This document shows, piece by piece, positions 1-9,399 of a stretch of 64,000 nucleotides of DNA. The position numbers and the translations under genes are program-made. Source of the DNA: JBBQYD01 sp942493075 (lineage in GTDB: Bacteria > Verrucomicrobiota > Verrucomicrobiia > Limisphaerales > UBA8199); NCBI GenBank assembly GCA_942493075.1, contig OW818681.1:1426001-1490000 (forward strand), given 5' to 3'. The notes under the pieces are model-generated. The model was not told where the DNA came from and made no database searches. It saw only the letters and a list, made by a program, of their open reading frames with translations. Positions within the stretch are counted from its first letter, which is position 1; each line of letters starts with the position of its first letter.

Positions 1-527
1 TTGAGCCAGTGCTCCACATGATTTTCCTGCACAAGGATGCGGGACTTGTTGATCTCGCCCGGCTTGTTTAACGGCGTTTTCACCTCGGGCTGAAGCACGT
101 CATATAGGCTGCCTGTTACTCGTTTGCCCTGGCCGAGCTTGCTATCGGGATGCTTATCATCATCCAACATCTGGTATTCGTGGCCGATGGAGCCGCGCTT
201 GGTCACGATGAAGTATTTCACTCCGCTGTTTCCAGCCGGTTCGAGCTTCCATTCCCACTCCAGTTCAAAACTCTCGTATTGCTCCTCAGAAATGATATCG
301 CCGCCTTTCTTGCCTTCACAATGAAGCCAACCATCTTCTATCACCCAGCCTTTTTCGGGAAACGCCGCGCTCTTGAGTGCCCGCCACCCATTCGTGGTCT
401 TTCCATCGAACAGTAGCTTCCAACCCCCAGCACGGTCCTCTTCAGTCAGGACGTTGGGAGCCGCGAACCCTTGACTGCAAAGCAGCGTTAGCAGTGCTAC
501 CGACAAGATACCCAGGCGCTTTCTCAT
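1..527 (-). CDS. DUF1080 (3-keto-disaccharide hydrolase-like) exported protein, 3' end cut by window
   Basis: The reading frame opens at an ATG at 527 on the minus strand and runs without a stop to the window edge, so only the first 175 residues are visible. Residues 1-22 form a Sec signal peptide (MRKRLGILSVALLTLLCSQG, then FA-AP). The mature part begins LTEEDRAGGWKLLFDGKT followed by NGWR, the usual opening of DUF1080 (PF06439), a concanavalin-like beta fold. Later 'GNSGVKYF' and 'GHEYQMLDDD' also fit this family. DUF1080 proteins are abundant in Verrucomicrobiota and Planctomycetota and are tied to sugar-derivative hydrolysis; the substrate cannot be read from the sequence. Confidence 0.85.
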   Translation of the reverse strand, partial: MRKRLGILSVALLTLLCSQGFAAPNVLTEEDRAGGWKLLFDGKTTNGWRALKSAAFPEKGWVIEDGWLHCEGKKGGDIISEEQYESFELEWEWKLEPAGNSGVKYFIVTKRGSIGHEYQMLDDDKHPDSKLGQGKRVTGSLYDVLQPEVKTPLNKPGEINKSRILVQENHVEHWL

Positions 528-565
528 ACCAGCATTGTTTCCGGAAGGCCTTTATCCTAGCAATG

Positions 566-597
566 AAAAAAGCCGGCGCTTTTATGACGCGGCGGCT
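566..597 (-). terminator. Rho-independent terminator of the small membrane-protein gene
   Basis: Read on the minus strand, an eight-pair GC-rich stem with one G.G mismatch (571-579 against 589-597) is followed by six T residues (566-571). It lies between the stop at 640 and the start of the next minus-strand gene at 527, where a terminator is expected. Confidence 0.6.
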
Positions 598-639
598 CGT
601 GTGAAAACGATGACGAGAAGTCCACCAAGGACCTGCTCT

Positions 640-894
640 TCAATCGCTACCCAGCAATTTCACCATCTTGTTATATAAGCCGAAGATCAGCAGGGTGGGC
701 GCCCATTGCCCAACGAAGAGAGCCTCGTGATTGCGCTTCTGCATTTTCAGCGCCAACGATACAGCTATCGATGCTCCTGCTGCCCACATGAACAGGTCCG
801 ACGGTAGGTGCGCAGCCGTTTGCCGCTCGATCATAGTGGCGACTTTTCCTTCCGGGTATGCGTGCGTGCTGGGACGATCCGTTACATTATCCAT
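640..894 (-). CDS. Small two-helix membrane protein, unknown function
   Basis: An 84-residue protein. The frame is open further upstream (to 1044), but the ATG at 894 has a clean AGGAG a few bases before it, so this start is chosen. The N-terminal half is polar (MDNVTDRPSTHAYPEGK); two hydrophobic stretches follow at about residues 35-48 and 61-74, with a basic loop (KMQKRNHE) between them and a basic C-terminus. This looks like a helical hairpin in the inner membrane. I recognise no characterised family. A terminator-like hairpin follows. Confidence 0.7.
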   Translation of the reverse strand: MDNVTDRPSTHAYPEGKVATMIERQTAAHLPSDLFMWAAGASIAVSLALKMQKRNHEALFVGQWAPTLLIFGLYNKMVKLLGSD

Positions 895-1063
895 AAAACT
901 CCTTTTTTGACGTTTACTTTCAGGCAAGGGTAGATGCAGGCCGATCCTCATGACATGGGGAGGTCTACGAGAAAGAGTGGCTGAGAATCCCGTAGATGTT
1001 ATAGGGCTATAGGGCGACGTGGGCATTGCTGTAGTGCCGCGCAATTGTGTAATATGTCAGTTC

Positions 1064-4000
1064 ATGTTTCGGATATTTCTCGATCGAAAAGGGGAGAGTT
1101 GGGGGAGAGTAGTGCGTCATGCACTGCAAATAGCTGTGAGTGCAGCCTTTATCGGCTATGCGAATCATGCCCCGGCTGACTTGGTATCCACCTTCGCCGC
1201 AGGAAACAGCGGCTGGCATTTAGGGGGCATAGCCGTGGGCCGAATCGCTCCGGGCGATCCTGCGATCGTAATTGCCCACCGCGATCTCACAGGCACGTGG
1301 TACTTAGACGCTTTCCGTTATAGCGGACAACGGTTGTCTGGCTTTCCACATTCCGCTGGCGGAGAGGAGATCAACGTGACACCCGCCTTGTGCGATATTA
1401 ACGGAGACGGATGGGAAGACATAATCTTCACCCAGGCTGCAAAGGTGGTCGCGATGTCCGGTAATGGAACGATTCTCTGGTCACATCCAGTAACCCCGGA
1501 AAACTATGTCCCCACCGGTGGATACCAAGTGGCTACCAATGGGTTTTACTGGACGGCCGATGGGGCATTCCGAAGTCGGTTGCCAGATACAGCGCAGTTT
1601 TCAGCCCAAGTGTCACCACCCGTGGTGGTTGATCTTGGCGGAAATGCGGGCTTGGAGATTCTCACTGCCTGGAAGATTGATCCAGACTCAACATCCAATG
1701 AGCAGGACTATTTCCCTTTTATTAACGACATCTACGGGTTTGGCGAATGGGGAACGATTGGTGAGACTTGGTCCGGCGGTGTTATTGGGATCAATGCCAG
1801 AACCGGCGCCAGGACATTTGTTTACCATTTGCCCCACTTGGTCGAAGCGGGCCTGGGTGTGGGCACACCGGAATTGGGTGGTCGCCGCCATATCTACGCG
1901 CTGAACGACAGCGATTCTGTTGTGGCCTTCGATAAGTCCAAACCGTACGGTTTTTGGGGAAAGGGCATGTTGCACCGCCAGTTTGGAAAGTCCCAAAAGC
2001 TGATGTCCGGTTCGTATCAATGCCCGGTCGATGTGCATCTTGCCGATGTTGATGGGGACGGACGTGATGAATGCCTTGTTGCTGGGATACAGCTTAGCTC
2101 ATTGTGGCAGCCCAACGAGACCATCCTGGATGATGACGGAGCGGTTCTTTGGCGGCGCTGGCTGCCGCACCTCGATTTCTTGAACGTGCAAGGCTGGCTG
2201 AACAGCGCCAGCCTTATTCCCGTAAATCCCGATCACGACAATCATGCGGATGTCCTTGGGTTCAACCATTCTCATGAACTCACCTTCCGGTATTGGAATG
2301 GAGCGGAGTTGGTGAATCGCCCGGGCTGGCCCAAGAGTTTCTTTCCGTTATTGCCTTCGCCTCCGGCAGTGGGAGATGTCGATGGCGATGGGCGCGAGGA
2401 GATCATCATCGGCACCTATAATCCGGGTTTGGCAGTATCCACTGGGAGCCTGCTGGTCTTCGCGCTGGATGGAACATTGGAGCAGTCGATTCCTGTTGTG
2501 GGGGGACTAAAGCACAGCCCAGTGTTGGCTGATGCGAATGGAGACGGGCGCATAGATGTGATCATCCGTTCCCAACTTGGACAGGTCTCAATCTACAATT
2601 TCGGGGCAACCAGCACCAACGGGATTTCCTGGGCCGGCCACTATGCGGGATCGAGAAGAGACGGGCAGGGGATTGCACCCTTTTACCCCGCAGGGACCCC
2701 GAAAATCGTGAGCCGGACCGCCGGGCACAAACAGGCGAGTTTTACCTGGCAACCTGAGGGTGCCCCGTCAGCATATCGAATTTATCGCGCCGAGAAACCC
2801 GAAGGGCCGTTTCTCCACCTGGCGACTTTGACTGCCAATCAGCGCACCTTTACTGACGATGGCCTGAGAACTGGTTGGCCGTTCTACTATGAGGTCGCTG
2901 CCGTGGTAGGAAATCAGTCAATTCGATCTGCGCCCTTCCAAATCGTGCCATTGCTCAACTCTAATCTGGTGGCTAATCCGGGGTTTGAAGAGAACGATAA
3001 CAGTCATTGGGACAAGTGGTTTTCGGGCGAGATACCCATGACCAACATGGCTGCAATCTCCAGCCACCCTCAAGGTGGCCGACAATCCATGATGATCCGA
3101 TTCGACAACCAAACTACGAGCGGGTCAATCGGCCAATACAATCAGTATGGCATTCCGGATGGGGCCATCGATGTCAATCCAGGTACATGCTACAGCTTCG
3201 GATGCTGGTTCCGGAGTGCCGGGATATCTCAACCATCCGAGCAGTGGCTGACCTGGAGCTCTACGAAAACGGGCCACGACACAAACAATCGGCCTTCATT
3301 GCCATGGCCGAGTTACTTTACCCCGCACCTTTCCCTCGGGACGGCACCAGCGGATTGGACCTATGTAAACCGAGTGTTTCGAATGCCAGCGGGGATTCCC
3401 AACATCGAGTTGGGCCACCGGTTCGCGCTCACTGCTCCAGGCAGCGGGTCGGTTTGCCTGGACAACGTGTTTTTCCGCTCGTTGCCGCCGCTGGATTCCA
3501 AGGAATGGATCGATCTCATTCCGATGGGCAGCCAATGGCGCTACCAGCTCGATGCGGTCGGCGCCAACTGGTTTTCGCCCGGGTTGAATGACAGTTCCTG
3601 GGCGCTGGCGAAAGCCAAGTTCGGCGCCGGCAGCGGACCCACAAACGTAAGCACCCGCCTGCCGCAACTGAGAACAGAATATCATTTTAGAAAGCAGTTC
3701 ATCGCACCGGGAGCGCTCATTGATGATCTGTTGCTTTCCGTGGCATGCACCGATGTCTCCAGCACGGCATACTATCCGATTTCGGTTTATCTGAACGGTA
3801 TAGAAATCCCTTCCACCGCAGAGCTGACCTCCGCACAGGGAAATGAGATTCAGCATTTCGATCTGACTCCTTTCGCACATATGATCGTGCCGGGGAACAA
3901 CCTGATCGCGGTGAAGCTCAGGAACTATTGGGCTGATTGGGACGATGTGGCCTTTGACCTGGGCTTAAAGGCAAAAGTGCGAACGAGTCGAGCAACTCGG

Positions 4001-4204
4001 CTTGAGTTGACATCTGCGGTTCCATGCCGTCTTCGTGCTTTGGGGTCTCCTGGCACGATCTGGAACCTGCAAACCCGGTCTGGAGAACAGGAGCCCTGGC
4101 GAACCGTGAAGCCATTTACGAACCTCACCGGAGGGGTGGAGCTTGATGACGCCGCAACGGTGCGGGAGAATGAATGCCGCCTGTATCGCCTCGCGCCATT
4201 CTGA
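1064..4204 (+). CDS. Large secreted FG-GAP/VCBS-repeat protein with Fn3-like and carbohydrate-binding-like modules
   Basis: About 1046 residues from the ATG at 1064; a GTG at 1019 would add 15. A basic N-terminus and hydrophobic stretch near residues 22-38 look like an export signal. Calcium-loop motifs of FG-GAP/VCBS repeats occur near residue 107 (DINGDGWED), 323 (DVDGDGRDE), 434 (DVDGDGREE) and 487 (DANGDGRID), pointing to a beta propeller. A fibronectin-III-like stretch lies at about 549-622 and jelly-roll-like segments at about 633-805 (NPGFEENDN) and 816-970 (DSSWALAKAKFGAGSG). The last 60 residues form a tail ending CRLYRLAPF, similar to tails of two other exported proteins in this window. 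Role unknown; polysaccharide binding or adhesion is plausible. Confidence 0.85.
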   Translation: MFRIFLDRKGESWGRVVRHALQIAVSAAFIGYANHAPADLVSTFAAGNSGWHLGGIAVGRIAPGDPAIVIAHRDLTGTWYLDAFRYSGQRLSGFPHSAGGEEINVTPALCDINGDGWEDIIFTQAAKVVAMSGNGTILWSHPVTPENYVPTGGYQVATNGFYWTADGAFRSRLPDTAQFSAQVSPPVVVDLGGNAGLEILTAWKIDPDSTSNEQDYFPFINDIYGFGEWGTIGETWSGGVIGINARTGARTFVYHLPHLVEAGLGVGTPELGGRRHIYALNDSDSVVAFDKSKPYGFWGKGMLHRQFGKSQKLMSGSYQCPVDVHLADVDGDGRDECLVAGIQLSSLWQPNETILDDDGAVLWRRWLPHLDFLNVQGWLNSASLIPVNPDHDNHADVLGFNHSHELTFRYWNGAELVNRPGWPKSFFPLLPSPPAVGDVDGDGREEIIIGTYNPGLAVSTGSLLVFALDGTLEQSIPVVGGLKHSPVLADANGDGRIDVIIRSQLGQVSIYNFGATSTNGISWAGHYAGSRRDGQGIAPFYPAGTPKIVSRTAGHKQASFTWQPEGAPSAYRIYRAEKPEGPFLHLATLTANQRTFTDDGLRTGWPFYYEVAAVVGNQSIRSAPFQIVPLLNSNLVANPGFEENDNSHWDKWFSGEIPMTNMAAISSHPQGGRQSMMIRFDNQTTSGSIGQYNQYGIPDGAIDVNPGTCYSFGCWFRSAGISQPSEQWLTWSSTKTGHDTNNRPSLPWPSYFTPHLSLGTAPADWTYVNRVFRMPAGIPNIELGHRFALTAPGSGSVCLDNVFFRSLPPLDSKEWIDLIPMGSQWRYQLDAVGANWFSPGLNDSSWALAKAKFGAGSGPTNVSTRLPQLRTEYHFRKQFIAPGALIDDLLLSVACTDVSSTAYYPISVYLNGIEIPSTAELTSAQGNEIQHFDLTPFAHMIVPGNNLIAVKLRNYWADWDDVAFDLGLKAKVRTSRATRLELTSAVPCRLRALGSPGTIWNLQTRSGEQEPWRTVKPFTNLTGGVELDDAATVRENECRLYRLAPF

Positions 4205-4256
4205 CGAAATGATGAGCAGGTTGACAGAGATGCAGCGCCGCGTGATGATGCTCGCC

Positions 4257-4682
4257 ATGAGTGACATTATATATCCACGAAGCCCGCGAGAGACGATGTG
4301 TGGCTGGACCTATCTTCCGCGGTTTGTTGATAAGATTCGCCTGCATCTTGCAGGCAAACTGCATTCCGATTATCAGGAGAATTTCTGCAAAGGGTTTGAC
4401 GGAATGTGGCTTCAGACGTCGGGTGTGGATGCGAAACAGTTCATTGAGGTGGTTCGTAATTCCATCACGGACGGCCAGGTCTATGATTGGATTCGAACGA
4501 ATGTTCAGAAGCCAGAGTCGGTGAAGGCCGAACATCGCGAGCGAGTTCTGAATCATCCTCGCAAAGACGACGCTAATTCTCAGGCGCGCCTCAAAATGCG
4601 CAAAGAAGAAAGCGGCCTGGCACACCGGGACGATATTCAGACCTTTGTTGATTACATTGATGCGGACGAGAAGCGCCTGTAG
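4257..4682 (+). CDS. DUF5069 family protein
   Basis: A cytosolic protein of about 141 residues. The segment 'YPRSPRETMCGWTYLPRFVD' is typical of DUF5069, whose members carry a PRSPRE-type opening followed by 'LPR.iDK'. The C-terminal half is charged and helical. The frame stays open upstream to 4143, overlapping the preceding gene, and several in-frame ATGs exist. 4257 is chosen because family homology begins right after it, but no good ribosome-binding site is visible, so the start is uncertain. Function of the family is not established. Confidence 0.75.
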   Translation: MSDIIYPRSPRETMCGWTYLPRFVDKIRLHLAGKLHSDYQENFCKGFDGMWLQTSGVDAKQFIEVVRNSITDGQVYDWIRTNVQKPESVKAEHRERVLNHPRKDDANSQARLKMRKEESGLAHRDDIQTFVDYIDADEKRL

Positions 4683-4730
4683 CACTTGGAGCCCGCGCCG
4701 CTGGGCAGTGGCGCTTCAGCTCATTAAGAA

Positions 4731-5810
4731 CTACCCGCACTGAGCATGGTGCCGCAAGGCATGATCAATCAGGACGAGGGCGGTCATTGCCTCCACAATC
4801 GGCACCGCCCTCGGCAATACGCAGGGATCATGGCGGCCGCGTCCTTTGAGTGTTGTGTTCTGGAATTGAACATCCACGGTGTCCTGCTCGCTCATGATCG
4901 TGGCCACCGGTTTGAAAGCCACCCGGAAATAGATCGTCTGGCCGTTTGAGATCCCTCCCTGGACCCCCCCTGAGCGATTACTCGTGGTGAACACCTTTCC
5001 GTTCTCGGCTCGGAAGGGGTCATTGTGGTCCGAGCCACGGTAACGAACACAATCGAATCCACTGCCAATGTCAAAACCCTTGGACGCAGGCAAACTGAGC
5101 ATGGCTTTTGCCAGGTCCGCCTCCAATCGATCAAATACCGGTTCGCCCCAGCCGGGCGGCACTCCGCGCGCTACCCCGGTTACAATTCCTCCCAGCGTAT
5201 CGCCTGCGGCTCGGGCGCTTTCAATGCGAGCCACCATTTCTTCTGCACGCGCAGGATCGGGGCAGCGGACGATGTTACTCTCAATTTCTGCGGTGGTGAC
5301 TTTCTCGGGGTCAATCACCGCACAGAGATCCTGCACCTGGCTAACGCAGGCAAGGACTTCGACTCCAAAACGTTGCCGCAACAGCTTTTTTGCCACAGCC
5401 CCTGCTGCAACGCGGCCTATTGTCTCACGCGCGCTGGAGCGTCCGCCTCCGGGCCACGCCCGGATGCCATACTTCGCCTGATACGTGTAATCCGCGTGTG
5501 ATGGACGAAACTTGTGGGTCATCTCTGAATAGGCTTCCGAACGCGCATCTTCATTTTTGACCAGAAGGCAGATGGGTGTCCCTGTGGTTTTCCCTTCAAA
5601 AACGCCGGAAAGGATTTGAACCGTGTCAGTTTCTTTGCGCGGGGTGACAATTCTGGATTGGCCGGGACGGCGCCGGTCGAGGTCTGGTTGGATATCCGCT
5701 TCGGAGAGTTCCAGCAATGGGGGACAGCCATCTAGAACAACGCCTACCGTTCCCCCGTGGGATTCTCCCCAGGTGGTAATGCGAAACAGGGTTCCGAAGC
5801 TGTTAGCCAT
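4731..5810 (-). CDS. aroC: Chorismate synthase
   Basis: Converts 5-enolpyruvylshikimate-3-phosphate to chorismate with reduced FMN, the last common step of aromatic amino-acid synthesis. The 359-residue protein from the ATG at 5810 starts MANSFGTLFRITTWGESHGG, with the family's invariant GESHG histidine motif. It also has the FMN/substrate signatures GGGRSSARETIGR and SNRSGGVQGGISNG, and a C-terminal RGRHDPCVLPRAVPI. Length matches the family. A TTG at 5846 would add 12 residues before the conserved start and is rejected. The gene stands alone and is divergent from oadB across 234 bases in which I recognise no known element. Confidence 0.97.
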   Translation of the reverse strand: MANSFGTLFRITTWGESHGGTVGVVLDGCPPLLELSEADIQPDLDRRRPGQSRIVTPRKETDTVQILSGVFEGKTTGTPICLLVKNEDARSEAYSEMTHKFRPSHADYTYQAKYGIRAWPGGGRSSARETIGRVAAGAVAKKLLRQRFGVEVLACVSQVQDLCAVIDPEKVTTAEIESNIVRCPDPARAEEMVARIESARAAGDTLGGIVTGVARGVPPGWGEPVFDRLEADLAKAMLSLPASKGFDIGSGFDCVRYRGSDHNDPFRAENGKVFTTSNRSGGVQGGISNGQTIYFRVAFKPVATIMSEQDTVDVQFQNTTLKGRGRHDPCVLPRAVPIVEAMTALVLIDHALRHHAQCG

Positions 5811-6044
5811 GGGCGTAAGCTTGGGGCAAAATTGGGAGAGGGTCAAATCTCGACGTAAGGAGGAGCGTCAAAGAAAAAGTTAATGCAGGTAAAGAAATGA
5901 GCAAATTTTGGTGTGTCCTTTGTGGACATTTATTTGTTTAATGAAGGATATCTCAGAGGATCGAGAATGCCAGGCGAACCCAGGGGGAAAAGCCTTCTTT
6001 AACCATAACGCATCCCGATTTCTCAGTAAGTTGAAGGAAAACGC

Positions 6045-7301
6045 ATGATTAATTTGGAATCGTTGAGTGATATCTTCCAAGGTATCGGCACCCTGTTCGA
6101 GGTGCACCCCAAGTTCGCTTTCGCGCGATTGGGGCTGATCATTCTAGGACTAGTCTTAATGTATTTGGGACGCAAGGGTGTTCTCGAAGCGCTAATCATG
6201 ATTCCCATGGGCCTGGGAATGGCCACGGTGAATGCCGCAGTGATGTTCTTCGATCCTTTGAAGCTCCATGGCGGGGTCGGAACACTTTTCATCGAGCCGC
6301 AGGCGGGCGCCACAGCAGACCCCATCCAGAATGCGGCCGACCTCATGACCATACTTCAAATCGACTGGCTGCAGCCCATTTATACATTCACATTTAGCAA
6401 CGGCTTGATCGCGTGTCTGGTTTTCATGGGGATTGGCTCATTGCTCGATATCGGCTTCATCCTCGCACGGCCGTTCACCAGCATGATCATTGCCTTGTTT
6501 GCTGAGCTTGGCTCGTTCCTGACAGTGCCCATCGGAACATGGTGCGGGTTTACACTCAAGGAGTCCGCTGCCATCGCCATTGTAGGCGGTGCCGATGGAC
6601 CAATGGTTTTGTTCACCTCACTGAAGTTGGCGCCCCACTTGTTTGTGCCAATCGCGGTAGTGGCATATTTATATTTAGGTCTTACCTACGGAGGCTATCC
6701 TTATCTGATCAAGCTCATGGTGCCTAAACGGCTCCGCAGTCTGCCGATGGATCCCCCCAAGAACCAGACGCAGTACTCGGCTTTCGAAAAGATGGCCGTG
6801 GCGACGATCCTCTGTGTGTTGCTTTCCTTTTTGCTGCCAGTAGCCGCTCCTCTGGTGTTCTCCCTCTTTCTGGGAATCGTCATCCGTGAATCCGGGATCA
6901 AGGCCTTCCAGGACCTGGTCAGCGGCCCCATTCTCTACGGTTCGACGATGTTCCTGGGCCTGATGCTAGGGATTCTGTGCGACGCCAATACCATCATGGA
7001 TCCCAAGGTGCTGCCGCTCTTGCTACTCGGGTGTCTGGCGCTCCTGTTCTCCGGCATCGGCGGTCTGCTTGGAGGTTACTTCATGTATTTCGTAACCGGC
7101 GGCAAGGTCAACCCGGTGGTTGGGATCGCGGGTGTTAGTTGCGTGCCGACCACTGCGAAGGTGGCACAGAAGGTTGTTTCCAAAGATAATCCTGCAGCAG
7201 TGATTATGCCCGCGGCATTGGGCGCCAATATCAGCGGGGTGATTACGACCGCTATCATCGCCGGCATCTTTTGTAGTCTTTTCGCCAAGATAGTTCATTA
7301 A
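6045..7301 (+). CDS. oadB: Sodium ion-translocating decarboxylase, beta subunit
   Basis: The integral membrane subunit that decarboxylates carboxybiotin and couples this to sodium export, in oxaloacetate, methylmalonyl-CoA or glutaconyl-CoA decarboxylases. The 418-residue protein has about nine to eleven hydrophobic segments. It carries the conserved GGADGPMVLF motif, whose Asp is the known sodium/proton-coupling residue in OadB, and NPVVGIAGVS near the C-terminus. A GAAGGA-type site precedes the ATG at 6045. It heads a compact operon with the gamma and alpha subunits and a biotin ligase. Which CoA ester or keto acid is used is decided by the carboxyltransferase and cannot be settled here. 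Confidence 0.95.
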   Translation: MINLESLSDIFQGIGTLFEVHPKFAFARLGLIILGLVLMYLGRKGVLEALIMIPMGLGMATVNAAVMFFDPLKLHGGVGTLFIEPQAGATADPIQNAADLMTILQIDWLQPIYTFTFSNGLIACLVFMGIGSLLDIGFILARPFTSMIIALFAELGSFLTVPIGTWCGFTLKESAAIAIVGGADGPMVLFTSLKLAPHLFVPIAVVAYLYLGLTYGGYPYLIKLMVPKRLRSLPMDPPKNQTQYSAFEKMAVATILCVLLSFLLPVAAPLVFSLFLGIVIRESGIKAFQDLVSGPILYGSTMFLGLMLGILCDANTIMDPKVLPLLLLGCLALLFSGIGGLLGGYFMYFVTGGKVNPVVGIAGVSCVPTTAKVAQKVVSKDNPAAVIMPAALGANISGVITTAIIAGIFCSLFAKIVH

Positions 7302-7313
7302 CCAACACCCGAC

Positions 7314-7532
7314 ATGGAAGCTATCAAAATTACTCTGGTCGCCTACGGCTTTACTATCGTATTTGCGCTGTTGATTGCCTGCATCATTCCAGGACTCGCA
7401 TTTCTGGTTAAGCGCTTGAAACTCGATCAGGCGGAAACGGTGGACATATCCGTTCCCACCTCAAACAGCATCAAAGAAGAGGAAGCAATCGCCGTCGTTA
7501 TCGCAGCGGCTACGCGCGCCCAAAAGAAATAA
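7314..7532 (+). CDS. oadG: Decarboxylase gamma subunit (OadG family)
   Basis: A 72-residue protein with one N-terminal transmembrane helix (about residues 6-31, ending at a basic KRLK) and a polar acidic tail ending ATRAQKK. Size, topology and position between beta and alpha subunits identify it as the small anchoring gamma subunit, which stabilises the complex at the membrane. Sequence conservation in this family is weak, so the assignment rests on topology and context. It starts 12 bases after the oadB stop. Confidence 0.85.
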   Translation: MEAIKITLVAYGFTIVFALLIACIIPGLAFLVKRLKLDQAETVDISVPTSNSIKEEEAIAVVIAAATRAQKK

Positions 7533-7565
7533 GTACAGAAAGAATCGACTAACTCAATTTCGCTA

Positions 7566-9380
7566 ATGAAAAAAATCCACTTCATGCTCACGGCCTTCCG
7601 GGACGGCTTCCAATCCGTTTACGGTGCGCGCGTTTTCTCCAAAGACTATCTCCCCTGCGTTGAGTATGCCGCGCAGGAATGCGGCATCACCCATTTCGAA
7701 GCGGGTGGCGGCGCAATGTTCCAATCGCCTTTCTTCTACTCGAATGAAAATGCGTTCGACGTGATGGACGCCTTCCGCAAAGCGACCGGCCCCAAGGCAG
7801 ACCTTCAGACCCTGGCCCGGGGCATCAGCGTGGTCGCTCTCAAGGCGCAGCCTAAGGAAATTGTGAAACTGCATGCCGACATGTTCAAGAAACACGGCAT
7901 GACTACTATCCGCAACTTTGATGCGCTAAACGACGTTAACAACCTGATCTGGTCGGGCAAGTGCATCACAGAAGCGGGGCTCAACCATGAAGTCACAGTG
8001 ACTATGATGGAGTTGCCGCCGGGATGCAGTGGTGCTCACGAAGTTGATTTTTACGAACAAACACTGCGCGACATTATTAGCTCGGGGCTGCCCTATGCCT
8101 CCGTGTGTTTTAAAGACGCGTCCGGGACGTCCCGGCCTCAGAAAGTGTATGAGACCATTAAGATGGCGAGGCGGGTCCTCGGGGATAAGGTGAAGGTAGT
8201 GTTCCATTCGCATGAAACGGCGGGCACTTGCACCGTCGCCTACAAAGCGGCTATCGAAGCTGGTGTGGATCAGATTGACCTGGCACTGGCACCGGTTTCC
8301 GGCGGCACGAGCCAACCCGACCTGATCACCATGTGGCATGCGCTTCGGGGCACGGAGTACACTCTGGACATCGATATCACCAAGATCATCCGGTTGGAAG
8401 AGATGTTCAAACAGGCGATGAAGGATTACTTCGTTCCACCGGAAGCGACTCGGGTGGAACCGCTCATACCGTTCTTCCCGATGCCGGGTGGCGCGCTGAC
8501 AGCCAACACGCAAATGCTTCGCGACAACAATTTGATGGATAAGTATGCTGACGTCATCGCGGCGATGGGTGAAGCCGTGAAGAAAGGCGGGTTTGGCACG
8601 TCGGTAACTCCGGTCAGTCAGTTCTATTTCCAACAGGCGTTCAACAACGTCATGTTCGGGCCATGGAAGAAGATCGCCGATGGCTACGGCAAGATGGTCC
8701 TCGGCTATTTCGGCAAGACTCCGGTCCAGCCTGATCCGGAGGTCGTCAAGATCGCCTCTGAGCAGCTTAAAATGCCGGTAACCACCGACCATTTGACAGC
8801 TATTGAGAAAGATACTAAACGCGGTGCTGCCGCCTCCAAGGCCGTCCTGGAGAAAGAAGGCCTCCCGACTACCGACGAGAATATTTTTATCGTCGCCTCA
8901 TGTGAAGAGAAAGGCGTGGCATTCCTGAAAGGTCAGGGGACTATTGGCGTGCGCAAAAACCAGCCTCAGGCCAAAGCGGAACCCGTAGCAGCGCAGCCGG
9001 CCTCGACGGCCGGAACAGCGCCTGGAGCTTTCAATGTTGCGCTGAATGGGCGCAACTACAGAGTGGTGCTGGATGGCAAGACAGCCTTGGTGAACGGCAC
9101 GAGCTACAACATCGATATCTCGGAGGCAACGGCCGAAGCTCCCAAAGCTTCCGCAGCCTCAGGGGTAGGTCAGCCTTTGGCAACCCAGTTGCCCGGCTTG
9201 GTCCTGCGAATCGAGAAGCCGCCCGGCTCACATGTTAAGAACGGCGACATCATCCTCGTCATTGAATCCATGAAAATGGAGAACGCCATTTGTTCGCCTG
9301 TTGACGGCACGGTTGCCGAGATCAAGGTGAAGCAGGGTGAACAGGTCAATGCAGGCCAGGTACTGGCAATGATCGGTTAA
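7566..9380 (+). CDS. oadA: Biotin-dependent carboxyltransferase / decarboxylase alpha subunit
   Basis: A cytosolic 604-residue protein: an N-terminal TIM-barrel carboxyltransferase domain (about 1-270), a PYC/OadA domain (about 280-460), an alanine/proline linker (about 470-490) and a C-terminal biotinyl domain with VIESMKMENA. The biotinylated Lys570 sits 35 residues from the end as usual. Visible active-site elements are RDG (12-14), Lys183 in CFKDASG (the carboxylated lysine of pyruvate carboxylase) and His214/His216 in FHSHETAG. The aspartate that normally precedes the TxxRD motif as a metal ligand is replaced by Leu8, so it belongs to a divergent branch. It transfers CO2 from a carboxylic acid to biotin for OadB. 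Substrate (oxaloacetate or another) is inferred. Confidence 0.92.
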   Translation: MKKIHFMLTAFRDGFQSVYGARVFSKDYLPCVEYAAQECGITHFEAGGGAMFQSPFFYSNENAFDVMDAFRKATGPKADLQTLARGISVVALKAQPKEIVKLHADMFKKHGMTTIRNFDALNDVNNLIWSGKCITEAGLNHEVTVTMMELPPGCSGAHEVDFYEQTLRDIISSGLPYASVCFKDASGTSRPQKVYETIKMARRVLGDKVKVVFHSHETAGTCTVAYKAAIEAGVDQIDLALAPVSGGTSQPDLITMWHALRGTEYTLDIDITKIIRLEEMFKQAMKDYFVPPEATRVEPLIPFFPMPGGALTANTQMLRDNNLMDKYADVIAAMGEAVKKGGFGTSVTPVSQFYFQQAFNNVMFGPWKKIADGYGKMVLGYFGKTPVQPDPEVVKIASEQLKMPVTTDHLTAIEKDTKRGAAASKAVLEKEGLPTTDENIFIVASCEEKGVAFLKGQGTIGVRKNQPQAKAEPVAAQPASTAGTAPGAFNVALNGRNYRVVLDGKTALVNGTSYNIDISEATAEAPKASAASGVGQPLATQLPGLVLRIEKPPGSHVKNGDIILVIESMKMENAICSPVDGTVAEIKVKQGEQVNAGQVLAMIG

Positions 9381-9399
9381 GCTTTCGGTTTGCTTCTCT

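Noticed and set aside
7926..8792. Long open frame on the minus strand inside oadA
   Set aside because: Opposite an intact enzyme gene; the peptide is rich in His/Arg/Leu, has no recognisable domain, and looks like an antisense shadow of biased codon use.
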